In this document: piece by piece, positions 21,821-33,950 of the stretch
How the letters are laid out: each line of letters starts with the position of its first letter
Numbering within the stretch: position 1 is the stretch's first letter
DNA from: Dipteronia dyeriana
Taxonomy: Eukaryota > Streptophyta > Magnoliopsida > Sapindales > Sapindaceae
Assembly (NCBI GenBank): GCA_032871835.1
Contig: CM065297.1
Location: forward strand, 31,567,598-31,631,597
Direction of reading: 5' to 3'
Length of the DNA stretch: 64,000 nt
The notes under the pieces: generated by a model
What the model saw: the letters and a program-made list of their open reading frames with translations, nothing else
What the model was told of the DNA's origin: nothing
Database searches by the model: none
Translations under genes and position numbers: made by a program

Positions 21821-23939
21821 TAGGGGTGGGCGCGGTTCGGTTTGGTTTTGACCAAAACCGTATTGAACCTTCATATTTTCAGTTTTTAAAAACTTGAATC
21901 TGTTTGAACCATATTGGACCTTAAAACCGAATTGAACCGAACACCTTTATCTCTGTTCGGTTTTGAACCTATTGGGCTCATTGGGCTTTTAGGATTTTAT
22001 ATACATTTTTTCAATTTTTGTATCCTTTAACATCTATTTTTGTATTTAGACATTTGGGCAACCGATTTAGGAATGCTTTTTAAACAATCTCTTATATTCA
22101 AAACACATCTAAATATACCACATTACTTTTTAACTAATCTAAATTAATCCAAATCAAGCACAACTACCTGTTCAATAGCTATCATTCTATCAAATTTAGT
22201 CCATATAACTTCAATTATATAGAAATGATAGAATAATAGAAGTCCAAAATGCAATTCAAAATAAAATGAGATCACACATAAATAATCCAACATACAATCC
22301 ATGATAAAATTAAACTTAAATTACAATCCATAATATAATAGAACATTAAAACATAACAAAATAATTAAAATGCCATGATGTCTTTCTTCCACTTCAAATC
22401 TTCACCCGTACGACCGTACAAAAGGAAAATAAATTAACTCAAACAGAACACATAAGTATCATCATATTGCAAACCAGAATTCTCATCCGATGAATAGGTT
22501 CGCGGGTCGATCTCCATCTTTTAAAATCCAAGTAAATAATAAAATTATGTATTGACATTCTAAATAAATAAAAGGAAAGAAAATAATAAAGTAAACAACA
22601 AAAACAGTAAAAAGCAACACACAATTTTGAATAAAAAAAATTATACATTGATTGTGAACAAAACAGTGAACATGAATCCTATATACATGCTATTACAAGA
22701 TATTTTGTTATGTTCTTTTTATACATGGATACATGAATCCTATATACAAGTAAACTTATCACATCAAAGAAAGAGAATTACATCAAACATCAAAGACGAA
22801 GAAGAATATTAGAGGGTTGATGAATATATAATCTTCCACTGCTTATGAAAATTTCTTGGTGTTTACAAATTATCAAACATATGCTAGTTACCGGCTTGTG
22901 TTAGAGAATTTTCGAAATTAAATGTAAAGGAGACTAGACAACTTGTATATCATAGTTACCAACAATCAAATACCACCAAACACAATAGCACCAAACACAT
23001 TACACAACTGTGGTCTGTGGTAGCTATTCATTGCTCAAACACCACACTATACCACACACATTATTGTTCATTGATTAATACTCTTAAACCAACCCATTAT
23101 CTCACCAAAAATCAAGCATTACCATTCTCAATGCCACTCTTGGCAGTGTCAAAAAACTCAAAAACTAAACCAAACCAACCCATCATTAATAATCCATTCA
23201 TGACCCGAATCCAAGAGCTTTCCTAGTCAATCTTACTCTTGGCAGTCTCATCATCGAAAAAAATATCCAAATAACAACAAACACATTACACGTATATGTT
23301 GCTAAAGATCAAAACAAAATTAAGCCGAAATTCCATTACAAAAAGAATAATTTAAATCAAACACATTAAATAATACATACACAAGCAAGCTATAACAAAC
23401 AGCAAACACCCATAAACTGATACAAAGTAAAAAAATAAAGCAAAACATAATACCAGGAAAAAGAAGAAGAAAAAACCTTGACAATGGCGACTGATAAGTG
23501 TATGTGGAGGCGTAGAGCAATGGAAGAGAGACGTGTGCAGCGGAGCCGGGGAAAAGAGCCGGAGGTCGTGTGAGAGATGTTACGGTGGAAGAAAAATGGA
23601 TCTGCGGCGGAGAGCTGCTGTGAAGAAGACAATCAGACAAACGGATACTCTGATTGTCTAGCATGAGAGGAAACAGAGAGATGGAGCTACGACAGAATAG
23701 AATGAGAGATAGGGTCTGATGAAAGAAGTGAAATTAGTTTTTTTTTTTTGTATTTAAATGTCGGTTCATCGGGTCGGTTCAGTTTTGGAAGGGTCTGAAC
23801 TGAAACCGACCCATTTTTTATAAGGTTCATTCGGTTCGAACCGAATTGAACCGAATTAACCCATTGAACCGAGCCAAACACCATATTTCGACTCGATTGG
23901 GTCGATTCGGTTCGGTTCGATGAACCGTGCCAACCCCTA
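21821..23939. mobile_element. Complete non-autonomous hAT element (2119 bp)
   Basis: It begins TAGGGGTGGGCGCGGTTCGG and ends with the imperfect inverse CCGTGCCAACCCCTA. It is flanked by eight-base duplications CCCACTGC (21813-21820) and CCCACTAC (23940-23947), seven of eight identical. Eight-base duplications and a TAGGGGTG terminus are typical of hAT. Subterminal GGTTCGG/CCGAACC motifs are dense in both ends, typical of transposase-binding repeats. No transposase frame is present, so it depends on another element. It matches 1-1257 internally. Confidence 0.9.
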
Positions 23940-23947
23940 CCCACTAC

Positions 23948-24264
23948 AAAACCCTTGTATATAAGAGATCTCACTATGAGAGAAGACAAAAGAGTTCTTT
24001 GTTTAAAGAAATCAAATTGAGGTCTATTGCATATGATTCTATGGAAGAACTAGTTTGGGTATTTATTGTAAGTAGGTTGCTCATCGTTTGAATTTCTAGT
24101 TGGCCAACCTCCTCAAAGTTCTTAATATTGCCAAATTTAGAGGGTTTAAACACTGGAAAGGCTGAATTACCCTTTATTGAACAAACACTCGTTAACAGAA
24201 CCCAAATTCTAATGGTAACAAAATTCCTAGAAACATTATTTGAAATAGTAGCTAGAGTTTTAAA
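23948..24264. other. Spacer between hAT element and solo LTR
   Basis: No gene recognised. It continues at 24809 once the solo LTR is removed. Confidence 0.5.
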
Positions 24265-24269
24265 TTAGT

Positions 24270-24803
24270 TGTTACCTCTATTTTGTCTGCTATATAAATA
24301 TATATTACGTACAATAAACTCACATACAGTACAATACAATGAAAGGAAATTTAAACACAGAAAAACTTACGGTTTGTAGAGATGTAGGAATTAAATGAAT
24401 CCGAGCCTTGTAATACTCACAATATCCTTAAGACAATGAATGATGCTTAAGGTTATGAACAATTGTCAAACACTTCAAACTTAAAGAACCGTCGAACTCA
24501 AATCAGTGTTTTGTTCTCGAAACATTTGACACTATTTATTTTATGCAGAGAGAACAAGAATGTAAAGAAAAAAATAAATTGAATACAAATGGTTAGAAGA
24601 CATCTATATTTATAGACATCTTTGTACCTATTCGAAATGACACATACCCTTTTGAATAACATGTCTTTAAAGGAAATACATATCTTTAAGAAATTATACT
24701 ACTTTTATAAAAGGATACATCTCTTATGAAATGATATAGTTGTTATGAAAGGTCACAACACTTAACCAAATGTTATCATTCAATAATACAACAATTTCCA
24801 ACA
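24270..24803 (-). mobile_element. Solo LTR (534 bp) with 5-bp target duplication
   Basis: On the minus strand it starts TGTTGGAAATTGTTG and ends GGTAACA. The bases TTAGT stand on both sides (24265-24269 and 24804-24808), an exact match. A TATA-like CTATAAATATAG lies about 190 bases into it on the minus strand. No internal region follows, so it is what remains after LTR-LTR recombination. The superfamily is not determined; the size and ends suggest copia. Confidence 0.8.
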
Positions 24804-24808
24804 TTAGT

Positions 24809-25885
24809 TGCCTTGAGTAGAAACTATCTTGTGGTTCTCCTTTTGTTCTTGTCCGATAAAGGCCCGCCTTTATGCTAGATAGGAAACCAAACCCTCTGGT
24901 TGGGGCTTGACTCCTGTGAGTACAAAAGAAGCCCTGGTAAGATGATGATGAGCCTGGATTGTCTTTTGTGTCTAGAGGATTGAGATTTATTACAAATCAT
25001 CAAGTTTAGTTCTAACTTGTGTTTTTAAATGGTTCCTTCATCTCTGGAAAGTCTTAGTTTTATCCTTCTATGCAGGCTTAACTTTGAGATAAAGAACGGT
25101 TAGTGATTAGGGTGAGAATGAAACTAATATTTTAACGTCTACCTCGGATACATACATTGTTGGAAAATTCTGTCTTTGGTATGCATATCTTTTTAATGCC
25201 ACACTGTTGTAAGGAGAAACTGTAAATTTATAGAAACTATTGCCTTCAGTGTGCATGGCCTGGCGAATTTGTCATGGAGTTTCTGCCTTTCAATCAGTGA
25301 GGTTTATCTTACACAGTTGATGCAAAGCTTCGAATTTCATTTTTGTTTCTATGCTAGTTGCAATCGTTCAAACCAAGGTGTTAGCAATATGAAAAAAAGA
25401 AAAAGGGAAATGGAAAATAGAGAAAGAAAAGCAAATGTTGGAGGAAAGGTTCATAGTGGATTAAGCTTTTGAGAACAACATTCTCATGATCTTGTTCTTG
25501 TTCTGATAGTCCATTTTTTTTTCACATGTTGATGTTGAGAATACTCGTACTGAGTTATTGAAGTTAATTCTTTGTAAGTTAGTTATTGTGCAACAACTTG
25601 CAAATTCTGAAATTGCATTGCACCAATATGATCTTTTTGTTGTTCAGGTTGTTGGTTCGGCAAGCAGTGGTTGTTGAAATTTGAAACCCAATGTTGGCTT
25701 GGCCGATGTAACAGTGCTTATGAATCCAACTTCTGGCCTAATCTGAAGCCAGATTCTTTACTTGTCAGAACAATACTTTCCATTTTGTTTATTATATTAA
25801 GATGATTGCTGATTTGGGATTGAAGTAGATTTAAATTATTCCTAAAACATTATCATGTGTTTCCACATGCTTTGCATTTGCATCG
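24809..25885. other. Spacer, no gene recognised
   Basis: Several short frames exist, including a plus-strand Lys/Arg-rich one at 25378-25470 (MKKRKREMENRERKAN), but none resembles a known family and no splice-supported gene could be built. Confidence 0.5.
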
Positions 25886-25893
25886 GTGGGGAC

Positions 25894-26579
25894 TAGAGAT
25901 ACACATTTGGGGAATACAGATGGATATGGGTCCCCATCCCCATCTCCATCTCCATCTCCACTTCCCAAACCCTTCCCCCCCCCCCCCCCCCCCCCCCCCC
26001 CTCCTATTTCCCCATTTGAGAAAAATGGGGATGGGGAATTTTAGGGGGAGGTATATCCATCCCTATCTCCAGTTTTCCATTTTTCTCGTCCCCCCCCCCC
26101 CCCCCCTATTTCCCCATTTGAGAAAAATGGGGATGGGGAATTTTAGGGGGAGGTATATCCATCCCTATCTCCAGTTTTCCATTTTTCTCGTTTTTCCCCG
26201 TTTTTTCCTATTTTCCTGTTTTTTCCGGTTCCCCATTTTTCTGTTTTCTCATTTAACTAAAAATTATAAATTAAACTAAAAAAAAATAAAAATACATGTG
26301 TATATATACTTAGGGTTTTAAAGAATAAAAAAAATTATAATTAAAAAAATTAAAAATATATATTATAATTACATTTATATATGTTTTGGGGAAATGGGGA
26401 TGAGGGACCTATATCAATATAATTGTGGGGAAATGGGGAAATGGGGAAATGGGGATGATTTTCATCTCCATCCTTCCTCCCCCATCCCCCCAATTTCCAC
26501 ATTTTCTCCAAAAAAAAAATCCCCAAATGGGGATGGGACCATAGGGAATTGGAATCCCGAAAAAAAATATACATCTCTA
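25894..26579. mobile_element. Small hAT-type non-autonomous element with C/G runs (686 bp)
   Basis: It starts TAGAGATACACATTT and ends with the inverse ATATACATCTCTA. Eight-base flanks GTGGGGAC (25886-25893) and GTGGGGAA (26580-26587) agree at seven of eight positions. The interior is full of CCCCATC/GATGGGG motifs, complementary between the two halves, so the transcript could fold. It includes a 27-base C run (25975-26001) and an internal tandem duplication. Confidence 0.85.
26002..26190. repeat. Tandem duplication inside the small hAT element
   Basis: The stretch from TATTTCCCCATTTGAG through TCCATTTTTCTCG occurs twice, at about 26005-26090 and 26106-26191, separated by a second C run (26090-26106). 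Open frames here are low-complexity artefacts. Confidence 0.9.
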
Positions 26580-26587
26580 GTGGGGAA

Positions 26588-27508
26588 TCATGGGTCCCAG
26601 TGAACATGTGCATTTCTTCGTTTCCCTTTTATTAAAAAATGGGCTTCTATTTTGTTGCTTCAGTTTGAAAAAAAAAAATCATCTCTAATTTCAGATCTAT
26701 TGTATATTTTAACAAAATGTCGTGAGACAATTAGTTGGTTTTATTTGCAATTCAATTTTTCTGAATATAACTTTAATGAGTAGTTTATCTTTAAAATCAA
26801 GAAATAAGAAAAATGTTTCTATTTTATTTGGTTTCTGTGACACTGTACTACAAATAGAAATGGACAGGTAAGTCTCCCTTTATTTGTACAGCATCTTCAA
26901 TAAAATGTTAAATCACTGTACCAATGTTATAATCTATAGTTTAGGCATTTAACATAAAGTAAAAAAAAAAAATATTCCAATATAGTAAAAGTTGTATCTA
27001 ATTTGATATATGTGTTTTAAAATTGGTAATATATAACATATATCAGATTCGATACAGCAATAAGTACAACCATATCTTAATTTTTAATTTTAGATAATAA
27101 AAATTTAATAAATTTAGAAGGGAAAACTGATATTAAAATGATTCTAAAAAAGTATCCTGTACATTTATTGAAGATATCGATTATATTTATTGATTTTTAT
27201 AAATTTAAATAATAATAAAACAAAAAAAATTTATATTAAACTAAAATGGTTAAGTGAAGATAAGACAAGATGAGTCTATGAATTGATATATATATATATA
27301 TATATTTTGGAGAAGACCTTATATAAAATCAGTTGGAGAGAAGATATGTCGAGTGTACTCTTCTTTTCAAATCCTAAATTATTTTAATATTCCTCGGAAA
27401 ATGTTTTTGTTATTCTATGATCTGGATTTGGATTGTGAAAGGCCCAACCTCACTACCTAAACAAAGCAGTAGTGTGTATGATGTATCACTGATTCACAAT
27501 CACCATCA
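26588..27508. other. AT-rich spacer, no gene
   Basis: Contains a (TA)n run at about 27288-27305 and no coding sequence that I can support. Confidence 0.5.
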
Positions 27509-27680
27509 CGAGAAAAACTTGGGTGCATCCGATGCACCACTATAGAATCTGATGGTGGTGTATCGGATCCACTTAGTGGTTGACATGTGGATGTCACTTG
27601 ATTTTTTTTAAAAAAAAATCGATTCTTCTTTCAAGTTTTGACTCATCTCTTCCAGTGACAAAAGTCACAAAACCTGTTTT
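27509..27680 (+). repeat. Left long terminal inverted repeat
   Basis: Inverse partner of about 34980-35148. GGTGCATCCGATGCACC at 27520-27536 is itself palindromic, so the tips can form hairpins. Confidence 0.75.
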
Positions 27681-27930
27681 CTCTTCCAAAATCAATTTTT
27701 GTTTTCACATTTTGGCTCTTCTCTTCCAACGACAGAACCCTAACTCCCAAAGTCACAAAACCCATTTTTTCAGTTGCTTTCTCTTCGTCTCCGCCACCCA
27801 TTTTCTTTCCCAAAATCATTTTTCCTTTTCACCTTTTGGCTCTTCTCTTCCAGCCACAAAACCCGTTTTCTCTCCCATTTTTTCAGTTGCTCTCTCTTCG
27901 TCTCCTCCCAGATCTCGACATTGATTGACC
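27681..27930. repeat. T/C-rich imperfect tandem repeats inside the left arm
   Basis: Motifs TTTTGGCTCTTCTCTTCCA, CACAAAACCCATTTTTTCAG and GCTTTCTCTTCGTCTCC recur two or three times at about 110-120-base spacing. Confidence 0.7.
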
Positions 27931-28082
27931 ATGATCATCATCATCCTGTCGTTGTTGTCACCGGTGACCACTATTTCAGTTGGATTTTTATTTTATTAAT
28001 TTATTTAAGTTGTTGAAGTTTTAATTTTTACTTTGTGATTGAACCAATTTATTATATTTGAAATTTGTTTTGTTTTTTCAAG

Positions 28083-28219
28083 AGACCGAAGCATCAAGGG
28101 GACCAATTGGGAATTTTGGAATTTTAGGAATTTTTGGAAATAGTGTCTGCTTAATACGTTCTGATGAAGAATTTCCTGAAAAGGTGAAGGATTTACTTAG
28201 GGATCTTTGTCAAAACTAA
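28083..28219 (+). pseudogene. Possible captured 3'-terminal exon of an unrecognised gene
   Basis: After an acceptor-like TTTTTTCAAG (ending 28082) there is an open stretch of about 45 codons reading TEASRGPIGNFGILG, then GNSVCLIRSDEEFPEKV and KDLLRDLCQN before TAA at 28217. The composition (mixed acidic/basic, no low complexity) is unlike the surrounding AT-rich DNA, and the frame starts at a good splice acceptor. I do not recognise the family. It could be a fragment captured from a host gene or the exon of a gene in situ. Confidence 0.4.
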
Positions 28220-29220
28220 ATGATTGTAATAATTATGGATTTTGTTTCGAAAACCTTTGGTAATAAGTACAGATTTCGCCTAGAAATACTCATGTTTTTA
28301 GGTATGATTTAGAGCTAGTTTATGTGAAGAACTCGCACGAATTTGTGCACGAATCCTGAATACGTGGAACTCATGCGTAGGCTGTGTATCTTCGTTTTTG
28401 CTTTTACTTTGTGATATCTAGGCACACTACCACCAGATGATTGGGACGTGGCTCATTTGTCATTTGTACTTTGATGTTGTCCTAAGGAAGGTTATTAACA
28501 TCAACCAGATGTAATGGACATGATATTTGTATTCTCAGGAAATCATACAAGTCTCCCGGGTAACATATGAAGTTATTATTTGCAGCGCGACCAACCAGTC
28601 CAGACACAATCAAATGATGCAATTCACAAACCACCAAACCTGTACTTGTAGTAAAACGATTAGACTGCTGTATATTTATCACCTGGATACAACTTGTATG
28701 GTATTATTGATTAGATTATATATCCCACACATCAGTTTTATTATGTAATTGAAGAGTAGTGTAATAGATAAAGTTGAATATTTTTTTCAATGGGTATGTT
28801 TTTTAGCACATTCAACTATTTTCTATCCTATATTAGTCTCTCATTCCGATTAGTAAAAAAAAAAAAGACCGAAAATCCAGAATAACAAGTCACAAACCAC
28901 CATCAAACTACTCTTAGAATTGTTACAACCCGAAAATTGTGAACTTTGAACATTTGATGCAAAAAGAATACTAATCTTAGCAATGATATCATAGATCAAC
29001 TCTATGAGTGTAAACTTGTATAAGAAAAAAAACACCAGCATGGATCTATATTGTATAAAAACAAAATCATATACTTATACAAGAACAAAATCACACAAAA
29101 CAAAAACATACTATTGTATTTACAAAAAGTATAATAAATATACATTAACTTTGATTTTCTTGATTGTAAGAGTGATGACTATCATAATTGTTTGAACCCT
29201 ACATCAAAATTATAATAAAT

Positions 29221-29568
29221 TGATATGGACCGATAGTTTAGCCATGCACGTGCACTGGAAGAATTGGTCATGCAAGACCTGGTCATGTTTGTTAGTCATG
29301 TTTATTCAGTTACTTGTTAGTTAAATAATGTTGTTAGTTAACGTTGGAATGGAGCTGATATCAAGCTTGGTGGCTCCATTTTATTTGGTATCATTTCCCT
29401 TTTTATTTGGCAATATTTGTTGAGTCAGTTCTTGTGTCATTGGTTGTATCAGACTATATATATATAGTATTTGAGCTATGAATAAAAATTAACGATTAAT
29501 TGAGCGAAAATTCCCTCTCAACACTTCTGTTTCTGCTTCTTCCTCCTTTCCAAAAAAATTACCTAACA
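29221..29568 (+). repeat. 5' LTR of the Reina-like gypsy
   Basis: 348 bases, with the (TA)n TATA region at about 29455-29468. The primer-binding site TGGTGTCAAAACC follows at 29570, a divergent initiator-Met type. Confidence 0.9.
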
Positions 29569-29587
29569 GTGGTGTCAAAACCAGGTT

Positions 29588-30510
29588 AATCAACGGAGAC
29601 ACGTGGAAAGTCTATTGCAGAATTCCGCACTGAAGTCCAAGACATCCTAGCCAGCCATAAATCACGTTTCGAACAAATCCTCACTGAGTTACAAGATCTA
29701 CGCTTGCAGCAAACACAACTAACAATCGTCACACAAACCCAACCTACTGCCAATATCAACCCACCCGCCTCAACTCTACCACCAATCATCACCTCAAATT
29801 TCCCTTTCCTAAATTCAACAGAGACGATCCGACATGATGGGTATACAAGGCGGAACAATATTTCAAATTCAAGAATATCGCACCCGAGCAACATGTCCAA
29901 CTCGCATCATTTCACCTGGAAGGAATCACCTTGCAATGACACCGATGGATAACAAAGTTTTGGGGACCACACACTTGGGACAAGTTTACAAAGGCCATTC
30001 TCCAACGTTTCGGAGCCACCAATTATGAAGATCTATCTGAAGCCTTAACCTGTTTCAGACAGACCACTACTATGACAACCTATCATGAGATTTACGAGAA
30101 ATTGTCCAACCGAGTCGATGACCTTCCACAACCCTTTCTAATTGGTTGTTTTATTGTAGGACTCCGCGATGAGATATGATTGGATGTTAAAATCAAGCAA
30201 CCTAAAACCTTGGCTGATACTATAGGTGTGGCGTGACTTGTCGAAGAACGAAACTATTTGCAACGCAAATCACCTAAACCCTTTCGTTCTCAGTCAGCTT
30301 CAATAGCACAAAGACTTCTTCCTAGAACTTCAGTTGGTGTACTTGGTCCCCCACCCGATAAAAAAAGTGAAACCAAATTCTTCAACACCACCATCAGTTT
30401 TCTTTCACTGAATCACTAATCAAGAGGCACGTGAGCATCGAGAGAAGGGGTTGTGCTATTATTGAGATGAAAAATTCACCCCTAGCCATCGTTGTGAGTG
30501 TCCCCAATTA
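29588..30510 (+). pseudogene. Reina-like gag, broken
   Basis: Reads KSIAEFRTEVQDILASHKS and a Gln/Pro/Thr-rich segment (29704-29790), then by frameshift the gag core up to a zinc knuckle near 30451-30500 (GLCYY, stop, DEKFTPSHRC), where the second Cys codon is a TGA. Gag would package the RNA. Confidence 0.7.
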
Positions 30511-30513
30511 TTT

Positions 30514-31230
30514 ATGATTGGGGATCATCTTTATTCAGAGTCAACCAACGAAGAAGAAGAAAATATTTCCTCTAAGTCGAATCCACCAGAAGCACTTCTA
30601 GAAAACTCCTTCCGTGCCATTGCCGGAACCATCACCCATAAACCAATGCATGTCCTCGACAAGCTTAAAAACAAGGCAGTTACGGTCCTAATAGATGATG
30701 AAAGTACCCACAATTTTACTGATCAAAGTATTGTCTCTAAACTTAACTTACCAGTCGTCTGTGACAAGAAGTTCCAAGTGATGGTTGCAAATCGTGAGCA
30801 AATAGATTACACTGGGCAGTGCCAAGTGTTAACTCTTACAATACAAGGCCATAAAGTCACCGTCGATTACTAAATCCTCCATGTTGCAGCCTATCAAATA
30901 ATTTTAGGAGTACAATAGCTTGAAACTCTCGGACCAGTTGAAACCAACTACAAATGGCTGACCATGCGCTTCACAGAAAAAGGGGTTCCTCATACCTTCT
31001 AAGGCTTAGGGCGCACGATTGTAACAGCTCTCACTGACCAAGAATTCCATAATTTGCATGGCACTGGACTCTTCCTACAAATTGTTCCCATTACTACTAA
31101 CAAAATTCAGACTAAGTATCCATCGGACTTGCGCAATCTCCTCACTAAATTCACAATCGTGTTTGCAACGCCTACCAGATTACCACCACAACGATCACAT
31201 GATCATTAAATCACTTTGCATGCCAATGCA
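30514..31230 (+). pseudogene. Reina-like protease and linker, broken
   Basis: 30514-30873 is open: VTVLIDDESTHNF, then LPVVCDKKFQVMVAN. This is the retropepsin start in which the residue after the active-site VLID is Asp-Glu-Ser instead of Ser/Thr-Gly-type, so the active site is altered. Stops follow at 30871 and 30916. The linker to RT follows with stops at about 31000 and 31207. Confidence 0.7.
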
Positions 31231-31885
31231 GAACCTATTAGCATGAGGCCTTACCGCTACCCTTATTACTAGAAGACTGAGATTGAGAAAATGGTGATAG
31301 AGCTCTTGTAGGCCCTTTTAATCAGAGTTAGCAGCAGTCTGTTCTCCTCTCCAATTTTGTTGGTCAAAAAGGCAGATGGAACTTGGCGATTCTGTGTGGA
31401 TTACAGAGCACTTATTGCCATAACAGTTAAAGATCGGTACCCAATTCTAGTCATTGACGAACTACTTGATGAGCTTCAAGGCGCTAGATATATCTCGAAA
31501 CTAGACTTATGAGCAGGGCACCACCAAATTCGTGTCACACCGAATGACATTCCAAAAATAGCTTTTAGGACTCATTCAGAGCACTACGAATTCATTGTAA
31601 TGCCATTTGGGCTCACAAACGCACCTACTACCTTCCAGAGCTTGATGAACGACCTTTTCCATCCACACCTACGTAAGTTTGTTTTGTTTTTTTGATGATA
31701 TACTGATATATTCCAAGTCCTTGGCCGACCATCTCTCTCATTTACAATTAGTATTAAATATCTTGTCAACTAACAACTTATTTGCAAGAGAATTGAAATG
31801 CAAATTCGGTGTATTACAGTTTGATTACTTGGGGTACATTATCTCAGAAGAAGGTGTAGTTGTCGATCTTTCCAAAGTATAGGCT
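31231..31885 (+). pseudogene. Reina-like reverse transcriptase, broken
   Basis: Readable: [49 protein letters not shown] then TGA at about 31509, [25 protein letters not shown]. The catalytic box reads FFDDILIYS at about 31689-31714, with both Asp kept. KCKFGVLQFDYLGYIIS follows. Confidence 0.85.
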
Positions 31886-32099
31886 GTTCTGGATTGGCTA
31901 ACACCAACTACAACCAAAGAAGTCCATTGATTTCTAAGATTGGCCGAATATTATCACATGTTTATATGACACTTCGCAAGCAATGTTGCTCCATTAACAC
32001 ACTTGCTAACAGAGGATGGGTTCTAATGGAGTTCAAAAGCAAGGATAGCCTTCCACCAATTGAAGTAAGCCTTAACCTCACCGCATGTCCTCTGCCTTC

Positions 32100-32505
32100 C
32101 AGATTTCTCCCAGTAATTCATGATTGAATGTAACACCAGCGGAATTGGAATTGGGGTAATATTGACTAAAAATAACAAGCCAGTAGCTTACTTTAATGAG
32201 GCTCTGAAAGGTTCCGCCCTATCCTTATCCATCTACGAAAAGGAGATAATTGCCATAGTCAAATCGATCTGTAAATTGTGATCTTATTTGCTTGGCAGGG
32301 GTTTCATCGTTTGCACAGACCAGAAAAGTTTGAAATACTTGTTGGAACAACGGATAACAACCCCGACTCAGACTCGTTGGTTGCTAAAAATTTTCGGCTA
32401 CGACTATGTTATCGAATACAAAAAGAGGGCAGACAATCAAGGTGCTGATTCATTATCTCAAGTTGTTGAATTTAATATTTTGGTTGTTACTTTGCCACTT
32501 TAAGA
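32100..32505 (+). pseudogene. Reina-like RNase H, broken
   Basis: IECNTSGIGIGVIL has Asn where the first catalytic Asp is expected. SIYEKEIIAIVKS carries the Glu, and VCTDQKSLKYLLEQR the second Asp. A TGA lies at about 32280. KKRADNQGADSLSQ ends the domain. Confidence 0.8.
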
Positions 32506-32557
32506 TTGGTGGACTTGATTACAAGACGAAGTTAAACATGATTGTTTTTACTCTTCC

Positions 32558-33535
32558 TTGATTGCCATGAACACTTCACAACAATACAATCTCAGAGATG
32601 GAGTTTGGTTCCAACACAACAGAGTCCTCTTGAGTCCCACTTTTACACTTATTCCCTTTGTCTTGGCCGATTATCATTCGTCCTCGATCGAAGGTCATTT
32701 TGGATTACATAAATCCTTGGCACGAGTCAAACACAACTTTATTTGGTCAGGTATGAGTCATACTGTGAAGCAATATTTGCAAATTTGTGATGTCTGTCAA
32801 CAAAACAAAACAGAATGTATGAAGCCGGCTGGGTTACTTCAACCATTGCCTGGTCCTGAGCGAATTTGGGAGGAGGTGTCCATGGACATTGTGGAAGGTC
32901 TACCATCCTCAAATGGATACACGGTTATAATGGCAATGGTGGAAAAATTGTCAAAATATGCCCATTTCGTTCAAATGAAACATCCATACACCGCTGTTAC
33001 ATTTGACAAGGCCTTCGTTGCTGACATCGTACGACTTCATGGAATTCCCACCTTAATCGTGAGTGACTGTAACAAGGTATTTGTAAGTTCTTTTTGGCAG
33101 ACTCTGTTTCGGCTCCAAGGAACCAAGCTTCAAATGAGTTCAAGCTATCATCTGTAAATTGACCGTTAAACAGAAGTGGTGAACCGCACCCTCTAAGAAT
33201 ACCTTCGCTACTTTATGGGTGATCAACCGTGAAAGTGGGTCGAATGGATTCCGTGGGCTGAATTTAGCTATAATACGTTTGTTCATACGTCCACAAAAGT
33301 ATCACCATTTGAAGTTGTTTATGGCTTACCACCGCCCAACTTAATTTCTTATGTTCCAAGCACCTTGCGTGTTCAAACGATTGATGAAATTCTCCATTAT
33401 AGAGGCTCCATTTTGAGAGATTTACGTCATAATCTCTTACAGGCTTATAATAGAATGAAATGCCAGGCGGACCGCCACTGTCGTGAAGTTTCTTTCGCAG
33501 TTGGGGACCTCGTTTACTTGAAGCTTTAGCCATAT
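32558..33535 (+). pseudogene. Reina-like integrase, broken
   Basis: The zinc finger (HFGLHKSLARVKHNF, CDVCQQNK) and the core (SMDIVEGLPSS with first Asp, IVSDCNKVFVS with second Asp) are open to 33157. After stops, TEVVNRTL carries the Glu. The C-terminal part contains WAEFSYNT and SPFEVVYG and a conserved VGDLVYLKL. Confidence 0.85.
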
Positions 33536-33767
33536 TGCCAAACCACTGTCGATTTTCGAAGCTCTCATAAGCTCTCTCCTAGATACTTCGGGCTCTTCCA
33601 AGTCATTGAGAAAATAGTTCCGGTTGCATATAGATTGGACTTGCCTGCTGGATCATAGATTCATAATGTCTTCCATGTTAGTTTGTTACGGAAACATTAG
33701 GGTCTCAATTCTCCAATCTTGCCTCAGTTGCCACCCATATTTGACTCCTCTACAGTACTTCAACAAC

Positions 33768-33950
33768 CTGAAGCTATTTTAGACTAAAGCATAATACGAA
33801 AGGGGAACTATCGACCCAAGACTGAAATATTGGTTAAATGGGTTGGAGCCCCACCTTAGGATGCAACGTGGGAAAACCAATGACATTTTTCAAAGACTTT
33901 TCCGGACTTTATCCTTGCAGACAAGGATCCTTCAAGCAGTGAGGAATGAT
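33768..33950 (+). pseudogene. Chromodomain-like tail of the Reina-like polyprotein
   Basis: Reads PEAILD, stop, SIIRKGNYRPKTEILVKW and, after stops, DATWEN and FILADKDPSSSEE. The VKW...ATWE pattern is that of chromodomains, which can steer integration to certain chromatin in chromoviruses. It ends at the purine-rich AGCAGTGAGGAA before the 3' LTR. Confidence 0.8.

Noticed and set aside
25251..25472. 73-codon plus frame with a Lys/Arg-rich end
   Set aside because: No family resemblance and no splice or promoter support. Kept as spacer.
25857..26279. 140-codon His/Pro-rich frame
   Set aside because: It runs over C runs and a tandem duplication in a small transposon. Low complexity only.
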